The position numbers were made by a program, and so were the translations under genes. A DNA stretch of 64,000 nt from Flavobacteriaceae bacterium EG-1 (lineage in GTDB: Bacteria > Bacteroidota > Bacteroidia > Flavobacteriales > Flavobacteriaceae), in the NCBI RefSeq assembly GCF_009649685.1, contig NZ_WJPK01000003.1:141824-205823 (forward strand), read 5' to 3'. The notes under the pieces are model-generated. The model did not search any database, was not told where the DNA came from, and saw only the letters and a list, made by a program, of their open reading frames with translations. This document shows positions 57,204-63,683 of the stretch, one piece after another. The stretch's first letter is position 1. Each line of letters starts with the position of its first letter.

Positions 57204-57339
57204 GTGGGTAACAACGTATATAAAAAATAGCGGTTTAAGTGCTTAATTTAAAGTGATTTTTATAAATTTAACGTCAGTACCAAACCGAAAAGTTAGTGTG
57301 TAAAATCCGCTACTTTTCATATACAAGACCGTTAGGGGC
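57204..57339 (+). repeat. attC-like site 1
   Basis: Core GTGGGTAAC (57204-57212), spacer AAC, left arm GTATATAAAAAATAGCGG (57216-57233), a 73-base centre, right arm CCGCTACTTTTCATATAC (57307-57324), spacer AAGACC and junction G57331^TTAGGGGC. The arms pair in 16 of 18 positions; the two mismatches (positions 7 and 12) are A opposite C on the top strand. The centre shares a segment of about 20 bases (CAGTAC/ACAAACCGAAAAGT type) with site 3. Confidence 0.82.
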
Positions 57340-57361
57340 AAGCTAAAACAACATCCCGTAA

Positions 57362-59068
57362 ATGAAAGCATCTTTTTTAGGACACGGACTTGATACGGGA
57401 GACAAAAATAATGTCGGAAAGCAACTCGTAGCGTCCTTAGAAAGCAAAAAATATAAAATCTTCAATGGCTTCGTTGCTTTTGCATCGATATCAGGAGTTA
57501 AGATGCTTGAACCTTACCTTAAGAAAGTTAAATCACATTACGACCATATTAGATTTTTCATTGGAGTTGATAACAGAGGGACATCAAAAGAAGCTTTAGA
57601 ATCCTTACTTAACCAAGGTATTGAAACTTACATTTATTTTGATGAAAGGAATTATGTTACCTATCACCCCAAATTATTCTTATTTGAAGGCCCAACTTTT
57701 AGCAGAGTAATAATTGGCTCTTCTAACCTTACCAGCTCAGGTATTAAGACAAATTTAGAAGCATCTGTTCAGTTAGATTTTCGTTCAAAAACAGGAAAAC
57801 AAGGCATAAAATTTATCAATGAAATCAAAGAATATTATTCTGAATTATTAGACTTATCATCTGCAAAACTTAGATTACTCACAAAAGAATTGTTACAAGA
57901 ACTGATAAAGAAGAATTTACTTTTCAATCAATTTGGAGAGCAAGGAAAGGTTAAAGAACCAAAAAATAATGATGGGGAAAATCAGCAGGCTGGACAAACC
58001 AATATTGAAGTCACGGATTATGATATAGAAACTGGGTTTGAGCAAGATGACACATCTTCTAGTGATAGAGACACTAAAAAAACATTTGGTAAAAATGATT
58101 ATGATAAGTTTGAAACACTAATTGAAAGATATGTTCAATATAAAAAGAATGTACGTCCTTCCGGAATGGTAAGCAAACATACTGAAGATAGAGAATTGTT
58201 TTATTGGTATCTAAAAATGCATGCTATATATAGACATGGAGCAGATTCATTTCCACATGATATCTTCCAAAAATTATTAGAGGTAGACTTCCCTTTTGAC
58301 GGAATTGGCCGAAAACGTAAGCGATTAATAAAATGGAATAAAGACTTTCAAAAAGTTGTAGAATATAAGAAAAAGGTTGACCCCAAAAGTGATTACACCT
58401 ATGTCCCGCAATTTAAAGACAAAAACAATAAATATTACGAAGTAGGTAGATGGTGTGCTCACCAAAAGCAAAGAAGAAAAGGAAATAAAAACTATGGTGC
58501 TGATTGGACACAATTCGAAGAAGAAAGAATGGAGTCAATCAATTTTTTATGGGACTCTTCGGGCATAAATAGTAGACCGAAAGATGATAGTTGGACAGAT
58601 AGTTTGGTGCTTTTAGAAGAATATTATAGTAAGAAGAAGAATTATAAGAGTGTACCTCCGCAATCAACTTATATTGGACATTGGTTAAATGACCAAATGA
58701 CTTTAAAATTGAGACAAGACAGAGAGAATATAACTAATTTAATAAGTGAAATTAGAGAAGAAATGCTAGGAACCTTACTAGCCAAAAATGGAGTAGAATG
58801 GGAATGGGAGAAACAGAAACATCGCGAAAGCATAGAGGATAAAATCAGTAGTTGGCGTTTTGTAGAAGAATTAAAAAACACCAACAAGATTAAAGAATTC
58901 AGAGAAAAGAGTCCAAAAATTTTGAAGAAACATAGAGATAATGTTGCTCAATTAAGAAGTCAAAGTAAAAAATGGCATAATGAAAAAAATAGGTGGAAAC
59001 TTAGATTGTTGGACAAAGCTGAGTTTCCTTATGAAAAACAAAAAAAGCCAGCCCCTAACAATGCCTAA
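57362..59068 (+). CDS. PLD-family nuclease with helicase-associated-like repeats
   Basis: This 568-residue protein is alone in the second cassette. Residues 1-165 form a phospholipase D-like nuclease domain with H102-x-K104 in YHPKLFLFEG and N122 in IIGSSNLTSSGI; a single HxK set implies a dimer, as in BfiI- and NgoFVII-type restriction enzymes. After a polar linker (about 195-245), residues about 250-480 hold repeated segments with the look of helicase-associated (HA) domains, such as YYEVGRWCAHQKQRRKGNK and STYIGHWLNDQMTLKLRQDR. The last residues are encoded inside attC-like site 2. A role in phage or plasmid defence is plausible by inference. Its start is only 30 bases from the cassette edge. 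Confidence 0.8.
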   Translation: MKASFLGHGLDTGDKNNVGKQLVASLESKKYKIFNGFVAFASISGVKMLEPYLKKVKSHYDHIRFFIGVDNRGTSKEALESLLNQGIETYIYFDERNYVTYHPKLFLFEGPTFSRVIIGSSNLTSSGIKTNLEASVQLDFRSKTGKQGIKFINEIKEYYSELLDLSSAKLRLLTKELLQELIKKNLLFNQFGEQGKVKEPKNNDGENQQAGQTNIEVTDYDIETGFEQDDTSSSDRDTKKTFGKNDYDKFETLIERYVQYKKNVRPSGMVSKHTEDRELFYWYLKMHAIYRHGADSFPHDIFQKLLEVDFPFDGIGRKRKRLIKWNKDFQKVVEYKKKVDPKSDYTYVPQFKDKNNKYYEVGRWCAHQKQRRKGNKNYGADWTQFEEERMESINFLWDSSGINSRPKDDSWTDSLVLLEEYYSKKKNYKSVPPQSTYIGHWLNDQMTLKLRQDRENITNLISEIREEMLGTLLAKNGVEWEWEKQKHRESIEDKISSWRFVEELKNTNKIKEFREKSPKILKKHRDNVAQLRSQSKKWHNEKNRWKLRLLDKAEFPYEKQKKPAPNNA

Positions 59069-59249
59069 ACGTAATGCGGGCTTTAGGGCTGAATCGAAAG
59101 GTCTGTGTATATTTATGTAGTCGCTAAATCTTATGGATTTAGCTTTGGACGAGAAAAATAAAAACTAAACCAAAAGCTTTAGCTTCGTGCGTAGACGGAA
59201 ACGAAAAGTTTCCTTGCCCCGCACTACGCTTAGCCGAACCGTTGTAAAC
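59051..59249 (+). repeat. attC-like site 2 (divergent sequence, same architecture)
   Basis: Core GCCCCTAAC (59051-59059), spacer AAT, left arm GCCTAAACGTAATGCGGG (59063-59080), right arm CCCGCACTACGCTTAGCC (59218-59235), spacer GAACC and junction G59241^TTGTAAAC. The arms pair in 15 of 18 positions with mismatches at 2, 7 and 12. The 137-base centre holds two perfect small hairpins: GCTAAATC/GATTTAGC (59123-59143) and GGAAAC/GTTTCC (59197-59213). The core overlaps the last codons of the PLD gene. Confidence 0.82.
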
Positions 59250-59253
59250 AATT

Positions 59254-59691
59254 ATGAAGAAACTTTTTGCAATCATTTTAACATTTTTATTTTTTTCGTG
59301 TTCCGAGAATAAAACAGATTGTGAAGAATACTCTTCCGCATATTGGACAACAACAATGTTTGGAAAACCTCATAACACGAGAATTGAGGGAGAAAATATC
59401 ACTATCCGAAAAGCTTTTGCAGAAATTAGAGAATCAGAAACTCAAATTGAACCAAGAAACGGATTTATAACATTACGTCTGAATATAGACAAGTATGGAA
59501 ATTACTGCAACCAAGAAAATTTTCAAATAAATACAAAATACCAACCTATCCAATTTAATAATGGCGAGCTAATTAAACAACTTGAAAACGTTTCAAAAAA
59601 TTTAAGCGGTTGGAAAAATGATACGGAAACGAAAACGTATTACTTAATTAGGCTGACAATTAAAAACGGACGAATTGAAGAAATTTTTTAA
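59254..59691 (+). CDS. Hypothetical lipoprotein
   Basis: The 145-residue protein has a lipoprotein signal (MKKLFAIILTFLFFSCSENK, C16). The rest, with TEPRNG-like turns and a segment LRLNIDKYGNYCNQENFQIN, resembles the TonB C-terminal-like or energy-transducer-like domains of short Bacteroidota lipoproteins, but I cannot assign it firmly. The ATG lies only 12 bases after the cassette junction, so its promoter must be outside the cassette or within the preceding repeat. The TPR gene overlaps its 3' end by 17 bases. Confidence 0.75.
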   Translation: MKKLFAIILTFLFFSCSENKTDCEEYSSAYWTTTMFGKPHNTRIEGENITIRKAFAEIRESETQIEPRNGFITLRLNIDKYGNYCNQENFQINTKYQPIQFNNGELIKQLENVSKNLSGWKNDTETKTYYLIRLTIKNGRIEEIF

Positions 59692-60445
59692 AATAGTTGG
59701 AATCATAATTGGAATAATTTTGATTTTTATAATCGGAATTGCGATTTATGGTCATTTCAAGGGTAAAGAGATGATTGAGAATGCTAAAGAAAGTTCTCGA
59801 AGAATTATAAACTTTGAATCCAAAAATAGTGACGAATATATGGAGTATTCGGTTGTGAAATTTAACAAAGCTGGAGACTTTCATACAGGGTTTATCTATC
59901 TTAATAAAGCAGTAGAATTAAATCCAAGTTCACATTTAGGTTATAGAGGTTGGATTAGATTAAGAAAAATACGTGATTACAATAACGCCTTAATGGATTT
60001 TGACCGACTTGATAGCTTGACACCTAATTTTGTTGATGCACCTTGGGGAGAAGATATTGACTTTTTACGTGGAGAATGTTATTTCGGAAAAAAGAACTAC
60101 CAAAAAGCAATTGAATTATTTAATCGAAATATTAAAAACCAAAAAGAGGATTGGGCAGATATACATTCTTTTGTATATCTCGGACTTTGTGAATACGAAC
60201 TTGGAAATTACGAAAAATCAATTGCTGAATTTCAACGTGCATTAAAACAGTCAGAAAATATACCTGAATCCTACTTTGGAATGGCAAAAGCCTACCAAAA
60301 ACTTGGGGAAATAGAAAAAGCGAAAGACAATATTGTAAAAGCAGAACAAACTATTCAATACAAAAGAGATGATATTTACAATGAATTTTTGAATGAAATA
60401 TATCTTTCAGAAATTTTGGAATTTAAACATACTCTGAATAAATAA
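59675..60445 (+). CDS. Membrane-anchored TPR protein
   Basis: The TTG at 59675 gives 256 residues with one N-terminal membrane segment (IVGIIIGIILIFIIGIAIYG) followed by TPR repeats, for example SHLGYRGWIRLRKIRDYNNA and ESYFGMAKAYQKLGEIEKAK. The bulk should face the periplasm. It overlaps the lipoprotein gene by 17 bases in a different frame, so both are likely translated together as a two-gene cassette. Its function is unknown; the pair might form an envelope complex. Confidence 0.8.
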   Translation: MKKFFKIVGIIIGIILIFIIGIAIYGHFKGKEMIENAKESSRRIINFESKNSDEYMEYSVVKFNKAGDFHTGFIYLNKAVELNPSSHLGYRGWIRLRKIRDYNNALMDFDRLDSLTPNFVDAPWGEDIDFLRGECYFGKKNYQKAIELFNRNIKNQKEDWADIHSFVYLGLCEYELGNYEKSIAEFQRALKQSENIPESYFGMAKAYQKLGEIEKAKDNIVKAEQTIQYKRDDIYNEFLNEIYLSEILEFKHTLNK

Positions 60446-60446
60446 C

Positions 60447-60579
60447 TGTTTACAACATTGTATAAAAATAATAGCGGTTTATTCGCTAAAACGAAATGAA
60501 TTACACAAAGCTAACATCAGTAACAAACCGAAAAGTAAGTGGGTGAACACCGCTACTATTCTTATACGTTACCGTTGGC
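60447..60579 (+). repeat. attC-like site 3
   Basis: Core TGTTTACAAC (60447-60456), spacer ATT, left arm GTATAAAAATAATAGCGG (60460-60477), right arm CCGCTACTATTCTTATAC (60550-60567), spacer GTTACC and junction G60574^TTGGC. The arms pair in 16 of 18 positions with mismatches at 7 and 12, again A opposite C. It starts two bases after the TPR stop. Confidence 0.82.
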
Positions 60580-60620
60580 ATTCATTAACCTAGATAAGAA
60601 AATTTCAAAACACAATAAAA

Positions 60621-61892
60621 ATGAAATATTATAGAAACCTCTTGCTAATACTATTGACAGTTATTTTTATTACCTCCTGTGAGGATGCTAAAAAGGATAT
60701 CGAATACGGAAAAGCGACAAAAGAATTAAAAGCACTATTAGATAGTGATGCCAATCTAAAATCTTTACTTGAGTCTTCACTCCAAAAAGCTAAAGAAATT
60801 AATCCAGACAGAAATACAAATCCTGCTCAAACCCTAGATGAGTATTATGAGTTTATAACTTGGACCGAAACAACTATGCCTTGGGCAATAGTTAAAAAGG
60901 AAGAATATCCGGAAATATTCGATAATATTTTCCAAGGACTTTGTGCGTTCTATTTCTTAATTGATCAGCCACTTTCGGAGCTGGAAGGAAAAGGATTAGT
61001 TAATAACTCCCTCCAGTATTATGAACCATTTGCCAAATGGCTGGTCACTTTTAGCAATTCATGGGGTGCTTATCTAGACACTGAAGATTCTTGGAATGAA
61101 GAAAATTATCATATGGCATTAAACGATCCAAATTTCGGTCTACAAAATGATTGGTATGAAGATCCATCAAATTGGAAGACTTTTAACCAATTCTTTGCCC
61201 GTTATTTAAAATCTCCAGACATGCGTCCTATTGCAAGTCCTGATGATGAGTCTAAAGTATCTTCATTTGCCGACTCACAACCAATGGGTGTTTGGGAAAT
61301 AGACGATAATTCAAATCTCATTGGAAAAGACGGCGTTCCTGTAAAGTCTGCTACGCTAAAATCCATATCTAAACTTATTGGCGATGAAAGTGAATACAAT
61401 GATGCATTTGCAAACGGTACATTTACTCATTCCTTTTTAAACGTTAACGACTATCACAGATATCACTTTCCATTAGGTGGTACTATAAAAGAAGCCAGAA
61501 TAATTCAGGGTATCAATCCAACAGGTGGTCAACTGTGGTGGGACAAGGAAAACAACAGGTATGCATTTAATCCAAGTGCTAAAACGGGATGGCAATCTGT
61601 TGAGACAAGGGGATGCGTTATTCTGGAAACTGCAGAATATGGATTGGTCGCTTTAATGCCTATAGGTATGGCTGTTGTCGGTTCAGTAAATTTTGAAGAA
61701 AATGTTACTCCCGGTACAACTGTGAAAAAAGGTGACATGCTTGGCCATTTTGCATTCGGTGGATCTGATTTTATAATGATTTTTCAAAATAGTGTTTCAT
61801 TCACATTGGACGCTCCAATGCAAGAAGATGGGAACTCTTACAAGCATATGTTAATGGGTGAGCAATTAGGAATATTATCTAAACAGAAATAA
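60621..61892 (+). CDS. Phosphatidylserine decarboxylase-like lipoprotein
   Basis: This 423-residue protein has a lipoprotein signal (MKYYRNLLLILLTVIFITSC, C20). The middle part FNQFFARYLKSPDMRPIASP and DYHRYHFPLGGTIKEARIIQ, and the C-terminal GHFAFGGSDFIMIFQ, match the phosphatidylserine decarboxylase family; the LGST self-cleavage motif is FGGS here, with S382 as the residue that would form the pyruvoyl group. Classical PSD is an inner-membrane enzyme, so a lipid-anchored exported form is unusual. An N-terminal helical region of about 150 residues may add a substrate domain (phophatidylserine decarboxylase-associated type). It is the only gene of its cassette. Confidence 0.75.
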   Translation: MKYYRNLLLILLTVIFITSCEDAKKDIEYGKATKELKALLDSDANLKSLLESSLQKAKEINPDRNTNPAQTLDEYYEFITWTETTMPWAIVKKEEYPEIFDNIFQGLCAFYFLIDQPLSELEGKGLVNNSLQYYEPFAKWLVTFSNSWGAYLDTEDSWNEENYHMALNDPNFGLQNDWYEDPSNWKTFNQFFARYLKSPDMRPIASPDDESKVSSFADSQPMGVWEIDDNSNLIGKDGVPVKSATLKSISKLIGDESEYNDAFANGTFTHSFLNVNDYHRYHFPLGGTIKEARIIQGINPTGGQLWWDKENNRYAFNPSAKTGWQSVETRGCVILETAEYGLVALMPIGMAVVGSVNFEENVTPGTTVKKGDMLGHFAFGGSDFIMIFQNSVSFTLDAPMQEDGNSYKHMLMGEQLGILSKQK

Positions 61893-61898
61893 CGAAAC

Positions 61899-62031
61899 GC
61901 CAACAATGTATATAAAAAATAGGCGGGATAGTAGTAAAATCAAGCGTTGTAGTTCCTAAAAGCTTTTGTCGTATCTTGAAAGTGAATTGCTACGAAATCG
62001 CCTACTTTTTATATACTAACCGTTGTAACAC
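61899..62031 (+). repeat. attC-like site 4
   Basis: Core GCCAAC (61899-61904), spacer AAT, left arm GTATATAAAAAATAGGCG (61908-61925), right arm CGCCTACTTTTTATATAC (61999-62016), spacer TAACC and junction G62022^TTGTAACAC. The arms pair in 17 of 18 positions; the one mismatch is at position 12, A opposite C. The core begins six bases after the preceding stop codon. Confidence 0.82.
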
Positions 62032-62051
62032 ATTAAAACGAAACTTAAAGA

Positions 62052-62534
62052 ATGAGATATTTATTAATACTTACAATGATTACATTTATTTCATGTAATA
62101 GGAATGCAAAAAATACGAATTCACAGAGCAGTACAATTAACATAGAAAAGGAAAACATTAGAAAAGCTATAATTAATAATTACGATTTCTTTGACAAAAA
62201 TGACCTTTCTGATAGCCTTACATTTAATCGTTACAAAACTCTTTTTTCAGACTCTTTTGTACTTGTACCAAGTGAAGGAAAACCTTTGTCAGACAAAGAA
62301 ACAATTCTAGAAGAATGGCGGGTATTATTTAAAGAAAACAAAGCAGTTTTTGACCTTACAATTAATCGAATAGAAGTATCTGGAAACCTTGCATATGCAC
62401 TTTATCATTATGATGAAAAATTGACGAATATTAAAACTAATGAGCTTTATTTTGAAGTCACTCAATCTGCAATTGCCATTTTAAGAAAAGATGAATTAGG
62501 AGAATGGAAATTTGAAGCTTTGAGATATAATTAA
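62052..62534 (+). CDS. NTF2-like (DUF4440-type) lipoprotein
   Basis: The 160-residue protein has a lipoprotein signal (MRYLLILTMITFISCNRNAK, C15). The body fits the SnoaL/DUF4440 NTF2-like fold: RKAIINNYDFFDKNDLSDSL, TILEEWRVLFKENKAVFDLT and a final GEWKFEALRYN strand. It may bind a small molecule or act as a helper for the hydrolase gene that follows after 62 bases. The ATG is 29 bases from the cassette edge. Confidence 0.78.
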   Translation: MRYLLILTMITFISCNRNAKNTNSQSSTINIEKENIRKAIINNYDFFDKNDLSDSLTFNRYKTLFSDSFVLVPSEGKPLSDKETILEEWRVLFKENKAVFDLTINRIEVSGNLAYALYHYDEKLTNIKTNELYFEVTQSAIAILRKDELGEWKFEALRYN

Positions 62535-62596
62535 AAATAAATTTTGAACTTAATCAAATTTAATAACTATACAATATTAGAAAACCACTAAAAATT

Positions 62597-63619
62597 ATGA
62601 ATATAACATTTATGGAGAAAATTTTAGTGATTGTTTTTTTTCTAAATCTATCGGCTTGTAGTAATAATAAACCAAATAAAACCTCTATAACTAAAACGCC
62701 AGAAATTGAGATGTATAGAAATATAGAATTCAAATCGCAAGGTGCCACACTCAGAGGAAGATTGTATTTACCCGAAAATAAATCAAAAAAAAGACCTGTT
62801 GTTATAATGGCTCACGGATTTACAACTACAATCAATGGAATGACTGCCGATAAATATGCTGAAAAATTTAGAGAGGCAGGGTTTGCTGCATTATTATATG
62901 ACCACAGAAATTTTGGTATTAGTGATGGCGAGCCACGACAAGAAATTAATTTTTGGGTTCAATCCAGAGGTTATATTGATGGTATTGATTTTGTAATCAC
63001 TCAACCAGAAATTGACATTTCAAAAATTGCAATTTGGGGAGCGAGTTTAAGCGCACGAGAGGCGTTTCTCGTTGGTTCAGTCGATGAAAGAGTAAAGGCA
63101 ATAATAAATCAAATTCCTGCTTATGGAGACAATTTCCCTATCGAAGACAAAGATGGTCTGTTATATTCGTTTGCTAAAAAGACTGTACTAACCGACAAAA
63201 TATTAGATTTACCACATACGGTTACAGGACAGATGCCAATCGTTTCATCAGACCAAATAGGTACGCCTTCTGCACTTTCAGAAATAACCGCTTATCGTTG
63301 GTTCATTGAATATGGTGGGCGTTATGATACAAATTGGAAGAATATAGTTTCATTTTCTAATACAAAAATTCCAGAACAATTTCACATCGGTCAATGTGCA
63401 GAACATTTAAAAGCACCTATTCTTATGGTTGTAGCAACTAACGATGAAATGGAAGGTGCAAATAATGAAGTTACAAACAGAATATTTGAGATGATTAAAA
63501 AACCAAAAGAATTAGTTGAAGTAGATGGTGGACATTTCGGACTATTGCATTATCCTAGTTCAATATTTAATAAATCAAGTAAAGTACAAGTTGATTATCT
63601 AAATAGGTATTTTAAGTAA
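62597..63619 (+). CDS. Alpha/beta-hydrolase (lipoprotein)
   Basis: The 340-residue protein has a lipobox near residue 22 (FLNLSACSNN). It shows the alpha/beta-hydrolase pattern: VVIMAHGFTTTINGMTADKY, LLYDHRNFGISDGEPRQEIN, then the nucleophile elbow AIWGASLSAREAFLVG, with the serine in GASLS, and GGHFGLLHYP with the histidine. It resembles dienelactone-hydrolase-like or DltD-like enzymes of the YcjY group. The ATG at 62612 is an alternative start. It ends a cassette whose attC-like site is truncated. Confidence 0.82.
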   Translation: MNITFMEKILVIVFFLNLSACSNNKPNKTSITKTPEIEMYRNIEFKSQGATLRGRLYLPENKSKKRPVVIMAHGFTTTINGMTADKYAEKFREAGFAALLYDHRNFGISDGEPRQEINFWVQSRGYIDGIDFVITQPEIDISKIAIWGASLSAREAFLVGSVDERVKAIINQIPAYGDNFPIEDKDGLLYSFAKKTVLTDKILDLPHTVTGQMPIVSSDQIGTPSALSEITAYRWFIEYGGRYDTNWKNIVSFSNTKIPEQFHIGQCAEHLKAPILMVVATNDEMEGANNEVTNRIFEMIKKPKELVEVDGGHFGLLHYPSSIFNKSSKVQVDYLNRYFK

Positions 63620-63629
63620 GGACAATAAC

Positions 63630-63672
63630 GTGTTACAACAATGTATAAAAATAATAGCGGTTTAATCGCTAA
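63630..63672 (+). repeat. Truncated attC-like site 5
   Basis: Core GTGTTACAAC (63630-63639), spacer AAT and the left arm GTATAAAAATAATAGCGG (63643-63660, identical to that of site 3) are present, followed by TTTAATCGCTAA, which matches the start of the centre of site 3. The right arm and ACCG^TT junction are missing; the sequence changes near 63672 into a degraded gene. Confidence 0.75.
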
Positions 63673-63683
63673 TTGGTACGGGT

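Larger units (their letters stand above)
55746..63672 (+). mobile_element. Integron-like gene cassette array
   Basis: Five cassettes, all with genes on the plus strand, lie next to the divergent recombinase gene. Approximate limits are 55746-57331, 57332-59241, 59242-60574, 60575-62022 and 62023-63672 (last one truncated). Each ends in an attC-like site of 133-199 bp with two 18-nt arms, a left core ending AAC and a right junction ACCG^TT. The first 6-10 bases of each cassette match in reverse complement the core at its own 3' end, which is the signature of cassettes inserted as circles. No transposase is present. The classification as an integron-like element rests on structure; the recombinase is not a standard IntI. 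Confidence 0.8.

Noticed and set aside
57020..57211. 63-codon open frame after the GDCCVxC gene
   Set aside because: It overlaps the real gene in another frame and runs through the hairpin element and the attC-like core.
57204..62031. The palindromic repeats as ordinary intrinsic terminators
   Set aside because: Centres are 73-137 bases, no T-runs follow the right arms, and the conserved core and ACCG^TT junction are not needed for termination. A side role in termination is not excluded.
55745..63639. Cassette ends read as terminal inverted repeats of insertion sequences or MITEs
   Set aside because: The end pairs differ from unit to unit, there is no transposase in any unit, no target duplication is seen, and the ends sit exactly inside larger palindromic sites.
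57204..63660. CRISPR array
   Set aside because: Repeats are over 130 bp and 1.3-1.9 kb apart with genes between them; no cas genes.
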